NCBI GenBank assembly: GCA_029718625.1
Contig: CM056376.1
Location: forward strand, 82,914,541 to 82,978,540
Source of the DNA: Synaphobranchus kaupii
Lineage: Eukaryota; Chordata; Actinopteri; Anguilliformes; Synaphobranchidae
Direction of reading: 5' to 3'
Length of the DNA: 64,000 nucleotides
In this document: in pieces, positions 54,660 to 64,000 of the stretch
How positions within the stretch are numbered: the first letter of the stretch is position 1
Layout: every line of letters starts with the position of its first letter
Translations under genes and position numbers: made by a program
Notes under the pieces: generated by a model
What the model saw: only the letters and a program-made list of their open reading frames with translations
Databases searched by the model: none
What the model was told of the DNA's origin: nothing

Positions 54660-55290
54660 TGTGGAAGTAAGCCGTAGGCCCAAGAAAGCCTCATATGCAA
54701 ATATATAAATAATTAAATAATACAGTCAAGATCTAGTGGAAAAGTACTGAGATGGGGGGTTGTGAGAGGGTGCAGGATAGTTCTCTGTCAGCAAGGACGA
54801 GGGCATCTAGCACACCAGTCAAAACAGGAATGTTTTCCTCCTGTGTTCCATAACAAAGCAGGAGTTGTACTTATAGATCGTGCTGACCGAACAGGTGGGA
54901 GGAGAGTTCACAAACAATTTTATTTGATAGATCAAGAGTGCCCCCAAGCGCATAGGGTAAGAACAGGTCATATAACATATTAATGTTTTGCCTAATTTGT
55001 TATTGGATAAAATAAGATATTATGAAAAGGTGTTACCACATATGATTGGTGTATTAGCAACGTAAAGGAGGAGTTATGATATTGTAAAAACTAATGTTTG
55101 TTATTGTTCGGGGAATTCTGAATCCTCTGCATAGGTTTGTGGTTTTCCCATGTTGAATCAACATTTGACCATTTAATAAAAGATTATACTTCTGCTATTT
55201 CCTTCATCTTTATCTTGAGTATTCTTCCACTCGAAAAACCCATCTCAAATTGAATTTAACGAGGAGGGAGTCAAAGGACTTACTTCCACA
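54660..55290 (+). repeat. 5' LTR of the endogenous retrovirus (631 bp)
   Basis: TG-to-CA ends. A TATA-like AAATATATAAATAA lies near 54698 and AATAAA at 55175-55180. It is nearly identical to the 3' LTR: by eye I see a CT indel (near 54780) and two substitutions (near 55090 and 55130). Confidence 0.95.
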
Positions 55291-55292
55291 GT

Positions 55293-55310
55293 TGGCGAGC
55301 CAGCCAGGAG
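55293..55310 (+). other. candidate primer-binding site
   Basis: TGGCGAGCCAGCCAGGAG starts two bases after the 5' LTR. TGG matches the complement of a tRNA CCA end. The tRNA used cannot be named with confidence. Confidence 0.6.
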
Positions 55311-57293
55311 TCCAAGATCCCGGGGGGGATACAGGAGGGAACCAACGGCGTGCGGTGTTTTTCTTCAAGTTAGAGACCGGTCAATAGTGAGAGGTAAGCA
55401 GACACCTTTTTAAAAAAAGTCTGCAGAGAGGAATTACCCGCACTCCGTTGGCCCCAAGTGTGGTCCTACACCGGTGACGGAGCTCCAGTGGGTGAGTGGA
55501 TTAATTGAATTATATTGATTATAAAAACAAAATAGAGAGGATAAATAGGTAGAAAAATTATTGTGATGAAGTAGAAATAAGCAGAAGTGACTCTGAGTGT
55601 CAAGATCTCTGAGTGAGTGTGATATTTTGTGTTTTGAGCTCTGAGTGTGATATATTTTGTGATTTGAGTTGTGAGCGCTGAGAAGAAAAGATGAGCTTGA
55701 AAGAAAGCCTGAATAAAAGATGAGCTTGAAAGATAGCCTGAATATGACAACACTGTGGGGGAGTACTGAACTCCAAGTTAGCTAACCAAAAACTCTGAGC
55801 AACTCTTGAGCAATATAGAGCAATTCCGGATTGTGGGTCGCGTAGAGGTTGTGTGTAAAGGGACGCCTTTCCCTTCAAAGTCCGCCACAAACGGTGAATA
55901 GAGTGAAGCAGTTGAAAGATACTGCCACTGCTATATTACGGTAGGGACAAATAGGGAAACAGTGTTGTGAGAAAATAATCTTTCTAAAAGACAAAAAAAA
56001 ACTATTTTTAAAACAAGTTATGTTGTGTGGCCAAATAATTTACTGTTGTTAATAATACTATAGTTATAATTTTTTGTAAATAGTACTATACATATATCTC
56101 AATTGATCAAATTAGAACAAATAGATCCATTGCACGGGTTGTACAATCAAACTGAAGATAATCGATTAAACAATACTGTAACAGGAGAACAATAGAAAAA
56201 AGATAAGGTGGTGTACTAACGTTATAATAATAACGTTATAATATAATTTGTTGTATTTTGGATATGCTGTATATAATGCTGAAGGAAATTATGTAAATAA
56301 CAGGGTTTTACTTAGATAGATAGTATTCCACTAGAAAAGTGGAAATATTATGTGTCTGTTATTGTGTATGTTATTGTGGGAAAAGATACAGTGGGAGGAT
56401 AATTAACATGAGAACAGTTATATGGAGTAAAATCTCTGTGCTGCCATCCAGGGATTAATAAATCCCTACCCAAGGCCACAGAAACAGGAGAAATATTTAA
56501 AATATGTTTAGACTGGTGGGCAGACGGAGCCGTTTGGCTGGAGTGTACCCCAGTGAGGGAATTGAGAACTGAGGAGGTAGAAGGGGAAGTTGAGCAGGGG
56601 CATTCAGGGGGAGGAGCCACACGAGTCACAGTCACTAACTGGGAACTAACAGGATTAAAGGTAAAGGCGTGGCTACCAAGAACAGAGTGGTCCCCTGAAT
56701 TATAATAATAATAATAAATCAATTAAGAATAAATTAATGAATTGTAAATTAATGAATTATAAATCAATTAAGAAAAATCAATTAAGAAAAAATATTATTT
56801 TTTGTTTTTATTGTTTATTATTTTATTTTATTTTAATTTTTTATTTTAAAAAGAAAACATGGAGGCAAAGTTATTATAGTTGTAAGTTTTTCATTTAGTT
56901 TTTATTTTTTTATTAGTTTTTAATTTCACTTTCTAATTTAGAGGGAGAGAAAGTGTAAATTATTAATATTGGTTTTGAATGTTTTAAATTACTCTATATG
57001 CAATCAGAAACTGAAACTAAAAATAATTCATGATTCATTTTTATTTTTATTCCAGTTCATTTTGCACCACTACAGTTAGTTTTAAAAGTTTAAAAGTCAC
57101 TTTATTTTTATTTCAGTTAACTAAAATGTTTTTATTTTTTATTTTTTATTTTTGTTTCAGTTTTAATTTCACTTTCAGTTAACTAGAATAAGCTTGCATG
57201 GGCTAAAGAAAAATAAAGATTTGAAAACGCGGAAGGGCGAGACTTTAAAGACACCTCTCTTCTGCATGAGTGAATTATTTCAAACTATGAGAC
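55311..57293 (+). other. retroviral leader region, with AT-rich insert
   Basis: No intact gene. A readable stretch at about 56444-56700 (with DWWADGAVWLECTP) may be a gag or accessory remnant but is unassigned. From about 56700 to 57180 the sequence becomes extremely AT-rich with TTTTATTTTT words and repeated AATTAATGAATT units, unlike the rest of the provirus, suggesting an insert or repeat expansion. Confidence 0.5.
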
Positions 57294-58490
57294 TTGAAAT
57301 ATGACTATGAGAAGACTATGAAAAAATGGGAAAAGTGGACAAGAGGTGGTCCCTTGGTATGGCCTAAGGAAGGTATTTTTGGACTTCAATACCTGCCATC
57401 AGTGGAAGCAAATGGAGCTACAGGCCTGTATCCCCTATTGAACAGCACTGGGGAACAAGAAGATTTGAGCCAGGGGCCTGAGACTACTGTGAGGATGAGA
57501 CCAGAGTTGGTGAAAGTGAAAGGGACCCTGGAAGTAGAAGGTAATTTGGAAACTGTTTTAATAAGATCAAAAGTTACAGCAACAGGCCCAGAGGAAGGAG
57601 AATCAGAGACAGCCCAGAGTGACCGCCGAGGAAATGAGGGAAATCCCGCAAATAGCACACCATTCCCATGCCTCCACACACCTCATGACGGGCCAGAGAA
57701 TCAGGGAATGACAAGTTGCAAGAAAGAAACAGTCAAGTCGTCGGGGGCATGTGAATCTGAAAGCAGCAGCAAGCTAGGATGTGCCACCAGATATCAACAG
57801 GCAATGGAAGAAGCAGAGGGATGTGAGAAGTGAGAAGAAGGTGTGAGAATGTGAGATGTGAGAAGAAGAAATGAAGAAGAAATGTGAGCAGAAGAAACGA
57901 AACCGAAAGGAGAAGCAAGAAGAGCTGGAAGAGACCCAAGGAGAGGAGAATATGACATCAAAGGAAAAGTGAAACTAAAGTCAACTGCCATTCCCAAAGA
58001 TGAATCAAGCTCCTCTGATAGTGAAGAATCAGATGAAAGTGCAATAAGGAAGAAAAAGAAAGTGACAAAGGAAATGTTGAAACAAACCCTAGAGGAGGTG
58101 AAGAAAGCAGAACAAGCATTCCTGCGTGAAGGAGGGTACTCGCAGCAACGAGTTCAAGAATTGAAGCAGGTCTACGATATCAGTAGTGATATCCAGAACA
58201 GTGCCAGCAAAATCCTCAGGAAGAGCGGCAGAAGAAGGAGAGCACCTGCTCAATACAATCCAGGGGAAGAAGGAGACGAAGAGGATGAAGAAACCTTCCT
58301 GGCCCCATTGCAAGTCCTACCCCAACCAGGGAGACAACAGCCACTCACTAAGTATACCCCATGGTCATCAATGGACCTGGAAAACATGGTTAAGGATTTA
58401 CCAAAAATAACAGATGGAGAAGGGCCATGGATAAGCGAGGGTAGAGATGAGGACGACTCACCTGCCCCTGTGCATGGGAGATGTTAAGAA
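57294..58490 (+). pseudogene. retroviral gag, N-terminal and linker part, broken
   Basis: Two open pieces (57294-57833 and 57969-58487) are separated by a stop and a repetitive GAAGAAATG-type purine-rich stretch. The first has PSVEANGATGLYPLL. The second ends with a proline-rich stretch and KYTPWSSMDLENMVKDLP, the sort of sequence that starts retroviral capsid. Acidic and lysine-rich linkers lie between. Frame shifts near 58480 join it to the next piece. Confidence 0.65.
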
Positions 58491-59171
58491 GATATGTGAT
58501 CCATGATTTTATCAACAGAATGCAGGAGACATGGAAAACAAACATGGGACAGACATTTGATGCATCACAAGGAATATCAACAATGTTCTTTCACATGTTG
58601 TGTAAAGTATTGCCCGAACCAGTAATAAAGGCCCTAAACAAGGTTGTGGGGCTTCCCCAGGAGAATTGGGATAAACAAAGAGCCCATCTTGTCCACCACA
58701 TGAAGCTGCACAGAGAAAGTATGAAGACCTCAGAAGGGCAGAATACATCCCTAAAGAAGAAACTTACTTCTCCAGATAGCCGACAGGGAGAAAGAAGATC
58801 CGGGAATTCAAATTCAAGCAGCAATGATAACCCAGCAGATACAGGAACCCCCCCCCTCACAACAAGTCCAAGGAGGACAGGGCCCATCCATCGAATGGGC
58901 TGGACCAAATTTCCAAAGGCCATGGACGAACCAGGGCCAGTGGCAGCAAAAAGACTGCTGGAGATGCGGAAAGATGGGACACTGGGCCAGGAACTGTCAC
59001 AGAGGAAGAGGATTCCAATCAAGAGGCCACATGAACCAAGGAGCAAACCCTGGGTGGCCATCGTACCCGCAAAGGCCATCGTACCCGTCAATGCCATCAT
59101 ATCAAGGACCCGAGAACCAGATAGCGATGATCCCACAGCAAAACATGTATGAGCAGCCACAGCAGCCATAG
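58481..59171 (+). pseudogene. retroviral gag, capsid C-terminal part and nucleocapsid zinc knuckle, broken
   Basis: The first frame (58481-59152) carries capsid-like helices around VVGLPQENWDKQRAHLV. After about 58720 the natural continuation shifts frame. The third frame (58824-59171) contains CWRCGKMGHWARNC, a CX2CX4HX4C zinc knuckle at about 58956-58997, followed by a proline/serine-rich tail. At least two frameshifts, so no full Gag is encoded. Confidence 0.8.
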
Positions 59172-59319
59172 CAGCCACAACAACAATGGGGAATGAGTCC
59201 CTAACAGAATCCCCTTCAATAGGGATGCCTTGAGAATCCTACACCCCTAGGAGCAGAGGGAGAGTGTGAAGCAAAGGAAATGCTATCTATAACATCCAGC
59301 TGTGCCACAAATTAACCAC

Positions 59320-59380
59320 AAATTGATATTCTCATAAGAGGGAAAACATGCAACTTTTTAATAGATACAGGGGGCAACGG
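59320..59380 (+). pseudogene. retroviral protease start (DTG motif)
   Basis: ILIRGKTCNFLIDTGG contains the aspartic protease DTG. The sequence then passes directly into reverse transcriptase in another frame, so the rest of protease and the start of RT are deleted. Confidence 0.75.
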
Positions 59381-59845
59381 TACACTTATCAGAGACTGCC
59401 GCAAAGATATGTAGAATCCCCTAGCCTATTCAATCAAATGGTCAGAAATGACCTAGCGGACTTTGCGCCAAAGGGGGTAAGCACTCTCATCCAGTACGTG
59501 GACGACTTTCTCCTATGCAGCCCAAGTATGACCGCATGCAAAGAGGACAGTAAGAAACTGTTACAAGAACTGACACTAAAAGGCCACAAAGTATCCAAGT
59601 CAAAGTTACAGTTTTGTCAAGAACATGTGCAATACCTGGGTCATACTCTTAAGGAAGGGAGCAAAAATATTTCAGCAGAACGAATTGAAGCAATTACGAA
59701 GGTGCCCAGACCGAGAACGGTGAAAGAAATGCAGAGATTCTTAGGAATGACGGGGTACTGCAAAAAGAGGACTCCAGAGAAAGGGCGGGCAGCAGCCGCC
59801 TTTGCAGTAGAGAAGGCAAGCAACGCCAATAACGGCAGGGCATGA
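59380..59845 (+). pseudogene. retroviral reverse transcriptase fragment
   Basis: The open part holds the RT palm segment with YVDD at about 59494-59505, then QYLGHTLKEGSK and KEMQRFLGMTGYC of the thumb/connection. After that it jumps into unrelated reading. The fingers and first catalytic Asp are absent, so the enzyme is inactive. Confidence 0.88.
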
Positions 59846-59849
59846 AGTT

Positions 59850-60360
59850 ACCCTGTATGTGTCACATGCAGTAGAAGCACTACTCAGTAGAGGGAAATCA
59901 TCCCTAACTTATCGGAGAGTATCAGGAAACGAGATCCTACTCACACAGCCAGGATTGACCATTATCAGATGCAAAGCTGCGAACCCAGCAAAATTAATGA
60001 TGACCCCAGAAGAAGGCCAACCACATGAATGTGAAAGAGTGATGGAAGCAGAAGCAAGAGCAAGAGAAGACCTACACCAAGAACCACTGATGGCTCCGGA
60101 CCACGTGTTTTTTTGTGGACGGAAGCAATTGCACCAAGCGCAGTAATAGAAGTCATTTGCAGAGCTGCCCATGGTGTTGGCCACTCTGCAAGGGGGGATG
60201 ATGAGAGAAATACAGAAACATTGGTTTATACTAGCATGATATCAAGATGCGCATGCGGATTCTAAAACTGTAGCTAAAGCCTTGGCAAGATAAATTTTCC
60301 CCAGATTCGGGGTCTGTCAGACCCTGAGCAGCGACAATGGTTCTAAAAACTAGTTTTAAA
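59850..60360 (+). pseudogene. RNase H and integrase scraps of the endogenous retrovirus
   Basis: 59859-60146 has a connection/RNase H-like opening (SHAVEALLSRGKSSLTYRRV). Near 60150-60230 a HGVGH string resembles an integrase zinc-binding start, and near 60335 SSDNGSK resembles the second catalytic Asp region. Stops and deletions separate them. No envelope gene is found between here and the purine tract at about 60636. Confidence 0.65.
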
Positions 60361-60646
60361 TAAAAAATTTTTTTAAAATAATAATAATTTGACACTGCCC
60401 ATGATCACACATATTACATACACTGACTACATGAAGAAAAGAACAACTCAAAGGGGACATAATACTGTGAGAGATCATCTGTTAATTGTTAATTAGAGGA
60501 AATATTAACTTAGGTAAATTATGCATGAAACTAATCAACTACAAATGTTTATTTTTATCATACAATACTAATGTCATAACATAACTCCACCACCAGGTGA
60601 AGTATCAACAAGAGAGTGTGAGACCGGACGGTCTCAAAGGGGGGAA

Positions 60647-61275
60647 TGTGGAAGTAAGCCGTAGGCCCAAGAAAGCCTCATATGCAAATATATAAATAAT
60701 TAAATAATACAGTCAAGATCTAGTGGAAAAGTACTGAGATGGGGGGTTGTGAGAGGGTGCAGGATAGTTCTGTCAGCAAGGACGAGGGCATCTAGCACAC
60801 CAGTCAAAACAGGAATGTTTTCCTCCTGTGTTCCATAACAAAGCAGGAGTTGTACTTATAGATCGTGCTGACCGAACAGGTGGGAGGAGAGTTCACAAAC
60901 AATTTTATTTGATAGATCAAGAGTGCCCCCAAGCGCATAGGGTAAGAACAGGTCATATAACATATTAATGTTTTGCCTAATTTGTTATTGGATAAAATAA
61001 GATATTATGAAAAGGTGTTACCACATATGATTGGTGTATTAGCAACGTAAAGGAGGAGTTATGATATTGTAAAGACTAATGTTTGTTATTGTTCGGGGAA
61101 TTCTGAATCCTCTGCGTAGGTTTGTGGTTTTCCCATGTTGAATCAACATTTGACCATTTAATAAAAGATTATACTTCTGCTATTTCCTTCATCTTTATCT
61201 TGAGTATTCTTCCACTCGAAAAACCCATCTCAAATTGAATTTAACGAGGAGGGAGTCAAAGGACTTACTTCCACA
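60647..61275 (+). repeat. 3' LTR of the endogenous retrovirus (629 bp)
   Basis: Same TG-to-CA ends and nearly the same sequence as the 5' LTR. It is preceded by CTCAAAGGGGGGAA. A 20-bp terminal duplication follows (61276-61295). Confidence 0.95.
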
Positions 61276-61295
61276 GTAAAGGACTTACTTCCACA
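61276..61295 (+). repeat. 20-bp duplication of the LTR end
   Basis: GTAAAGGACTTACTTCCACA repeats the last bases of the 3' LTR (AGGACTTACTTCCACA) before the GCTT target duplication. Confidence 0.92.
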
Positions 61296-61495
61296 GCTTC
61301 CATTAATTTAGTTTTTTGGAAAGCGAAATGACTTTAAGGTTGAGATTGCCTACAAGGGCCGTTTCGGATACATAAACGGACGCCGCATCACCACGATGAA
61401 CACTGTAAATATGCCTAGGAGAAGTTACCTAACAATAGCCTCCTATGTTGTGAGGATGCGATATGTTTAGGGTAAAGTGTGACTGTTTATTTGAG

Positions 61496-61601
61496 CTTGC
61501 TAGCTGTTTATTATCCTAAAATAGCTCTCATAAGTGTTTCTGTTACCCATCTATCGTTAATTGTGTTTACTGTATTACACACTTCATGTGTGTGCATGAG
61601 T
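61496..61601 (+). repeat. left arm of a perfect 106-bp inverted repeat
   Basis: This arm, from CTTGCTAGCTGTTTATTATC to GTGTGCATGAGT, is exactly complementary to 62032-62137 by eye. The 430-bp spacer also contains sequence pairing with the left flank of the provirus. Confidence 0.92.
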
Positions 61602-62031
61602 CACTGGACCGTTTTAGCTCTCTAACTATTACTACTCTTATTAATCTCGCTTAGTAGCTAGGCTTCGTGAAATTCCCTCAGGGAAAAACCAATGACACAC
61701 TTAGCAGCTTCCAAGTTTTGACATTCTCGTTTATTTCTCAGGATTCTAGCTCCGATGTGTATTAAAACAACCGGATAGAATAAAACGTCACAGCACCATT
61801 TTTAGCGTTCCATTTTCAGCTGTCTTCAGCAATATTTTTTCTCTCATATTAAATCAAATGCAAAAACGCATCTTTCATGCCGTAGCCTATTATTCATATT
61901 TGCAACCATATTTTTTGACCACCGTCATGAATCTAGCTATCGATAGACTTTTTGAAGCTTTGCCTTAATGTTCGTTTGAAGTAGGTAGATCTATCAGAAC
62001 CAGGTTAAAAGTTGAAACGGTCCAGTAGGCT

Positions 62032-62137
62032 ACTCATGCACACACATGAAGTGTGTAATACAGTAAACACAATTAACGATAGATGGGTAACAGAAACACT
62101 TATGAGAGCTATTTTAGGATAATAAACAGCTAGCAAG
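62032..62137 (-). repeat. right arm of a perfect 106-bp inverted repeat
   Basis: Runs from ACTCATGCACACACATGAAG to ATAAACAGCTAGCAAG, the reverse complement of 61496-61601. It directly adjoins the large inverted-repeat arm beginning at 62139. Confidence 0.92.
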
Positions 62138-62138
62138 G

Positions 62139-62642
62139 ACTTTCACTTTCCTGAACCTGGATTTTCCACCTTGCAGGTTTGACCTATAGCCTACACAGTG
62201 TAGCGCTGGCTAGCTAGCTCCTGACTGTGTGTTAGTTAGAGAATAGCGTAGTGGTATCTGAGTCAGTGGTAGCCCACTTGTGAGTACAAAACAAAAACAA
62301 TACTACGTCATATCACACTGAACAATGAACAAAGGCGACCACGTCAGAAGAAAACAAGAAGCATTTTAGACAATGAATATGAATGAATAACATTACTTTC
62401 ATAAAACAAGAATACTTTATAACACTGCTCAGATTCTTAATCATTTCATCCATTAAAACTTACGAGTGCCCTGAGAGCATTTTGTGTCTTGTGTCACGTT
62501 AGTATCAAGCATAGACTGTTACCCATCCCGATGCTATGCTCTCCCTAGTGTTCATTAAGTGCTACTGCACTAAACCTGTATGAGGCCAACCCTGCTTGCT
62601 TTGATTGATAGGAGGACCATACCCCCTCATTTACATACAGTT
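62139..62642 (-). repeat. right arm of large inverted repeat around the retrovirus
   Basis: Reverse complement of 53651-54118, with a small number of substitutions and about 30 extra bases near 62425-62460. Shared blocks include CTGACTGTGTGTTAGTTAGA and CGTCAGAAGAAAACAAGAAG. Confidence 0.88.
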
Positions 62643-62827
62643 ATCTTTATGAGCGCTACCAATTTAGTTGTGAGGAAATTATTTACCTCCAGCAATTAAT
62701 AGGAGTGCACATTGCCAACTCGGAGCAAAGCAGAGAAACTAACAGTGACATAGACACACTACTGGCTCCACATCTTCACACTGGCACATTTTTATATGCT
62801 GCTGGCGACAAAAAAAATATAAAGAAA

Positions 62828-62865
<38 letters not shown>

Positions 62866-64000
62866 GTAATTATCAATATTATATGTATAAGACCTTTCAT
62901 ACATAAATGCAATGCAAAGTGCTTACGTTTGAGGACAATGATAATACAAACAAAATAAAAGTAAACAAAACAGGATACAAAATTAAACGTTGAATACAGT
63001 AGTAAAAATTGGGAGATTTAAGCAGAAGCACCACCAGCAAAATTAGGCCTCTACTGGGAGCTGTAAAAATAACTTACATGTTACATTATTATGTATTCAG
63101 GATTGTAAACATATTTTTGATAAGCACCTACTCATCCAAATGAGAGTCAGTAGAGAGGGGGGGGGGTGAACTACATAATGAAGGATGAACTACATCTACC
63201 ACTAATCCAGCCACTGGTTCAGAGCAGGTGCTCCCAGGTATGCCCTCCACCAATGACCAAGCTCCTGGTCCCCCCAGTCTTCCTTAACTCAGCCTTCTTC
63301 TTCTTCTTCTTAGTTTTGGGAGGTTAACCACTTACTTGTACATTACATAGCTGAAAATGTAGAATCGTAATAGAGAGGCTACCTATTTACAATATATTTT
63401 AATATTTGACTTTGGCCTGCTGCCAGGTCGTTTTGTAGCTGCTGTCACATGCCCTGGGAAGTTATGAAAAACAATATAATTTAATGTTTCAAGTATGGTG
63501 ACATTATCAGAAAGCACAAGAGTCCAATTAGGGGCTTCCCACCACTTTAAAATTTAGCAGAATAAAATGAATAAGTGAATAAAAGTCTTCTGACGCATTT
63601 CATTTATCTACAATTCACTGCCTGGCTTCCTCTCCTTTTCACCACTCTGGCAATCTTTGATTTGCTTTTTAGGATTGCTTTTGCTCTTTTTCATAACCCT
63701 CAGTGTTCTTGCTGTTTTGAGATGAAAAAAATGTCCCCTCTCCAGTGTTGTCATAATTTAGTGATCTCTTTTTTTAATAAAAACAACATACTGTATATAC
63801 ATTATAAGAGTTTGACAAATACTGCTTTCAATTTCAATGTGTTACATGATCCTGCAAAGGGTAGCCTCACCGCACTACCTGTAATTGTTCCAAGTGGACT
63901 TAATATGCAGACTCTGTGGTAGGCTATACTTGTAAAAGAGCAATCAAAAAATGATGATGTTTATTGTCTACATATAATGTGGTTATGTAATCCTTCCTTT
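62643..64000. other. intergenic, no gene supported
   Basis: AT-rich sequence with an AAT microsatellite at 62830-62864 and a CTT run near 63295-63313. The open frame at 63575-63922 shows no motif and is probably chance. Confidence 0.5.
62830..62864. repeat. (AAT)n microsatellite
   Basis: About 11-12 uninterrupted trinucleotide units. Confidence 0.95.

Larger units (their letters stand above)
54660..61295 (+). mobile_element. endogenous retrovirus, recent, internally deleted
   Basis: Two direct LTRs (54660-55290 and 60647-61275) begin TGTGGAAGTAAGCC and end GGACTTACTTCCACA. GCTT is duplicated at the insertion (54656-54659 and 61296-61299). A primer-binding-type TGGCGAGCCAGCCAGGAG follows the 5' LTR (55293), and an AAAGGGGGGAA purine tract precedes the 3' LTR. 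Gag and pol relics lie between: capsid-like segments, one zinc knuckle, protease DTG, reverse transcriptase YVDD, and RNase H and integrase scraps. Most of RT, RNase H and integrase and all recognisable env are missing. The CX2CX4HX4C knuckle, YVDD and 4-bp duplication are compatible with a gamma/epsilon-like fish retrovirus. It cannot produce virus. Confidence 0.93.

Overview
The window is teleost fish nuclear DNA. The reasons are two multi-exon vertebrate genes with GT-AG introns, long AT-rich non-coding stretches, many microsatellites, and a typical fish mix of transposable elements: Tc1, hAT, Ty3/gypsy, CR1/L2/Rex1-type LINE and endogenous retrovirus. The species cannot be named from this sequence alone.

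Layout. (1) 429-5094, plus strand: the last eight coding exons of an NT5DC2/NT5DC3-family HAD nucleotidase-like gene, closest to NT5DC3; the 5' part lies outside the window. (2) 5095 to about 17.4 kb: a probable 3' UTR carrying a 541-bp Tc1-type MITE, then intergenic DNA with an L1/Tx1-like relic. (3) 17470-24350, minus strand: a complete four-exon wnt16 gene of 356 codons, including a short signal-peptide exon at 24256-24350. The two genes are convergent. (4) 24.4-64 kb: about 40 kb with no host gene I can support, increasingly built of transposons.

The repeat-rich half contains: a LINE at about 29.1-30.5 kb; a hAT element (32800-35863, perfect 8-bp TSD) holding an LTR-like insertion that itself holds a solo LTR; a solo LTR with internal tandem repeats (36049-37450); a second solo LTR of the same family in the opposite orientation (40753-43847), split by a hAT element (40785-42074) that holds a further TA-flanked MITE; a decayed chromodomain Ty3/gypsy element (44621-48492, TSD CATAA); a nearly intact Tc1 transposon (51971-53500) with one frameshift; and a young but internally deleted endogenous retrovirus (54660-61295, TSD GCTT) with almost identical LTRs, lying between the arms of a large older inverted repeat.

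The two host genes do not form a pathway. One is a HAD-family protein of unclear physiological substrate and the other a secreted Wnt ligand. The main interest is the layered insertion history, most layers of which can be dated relative to one another from target-site duplications read directly in the sequence. I found no convincing evidence of a wholly new biological system.
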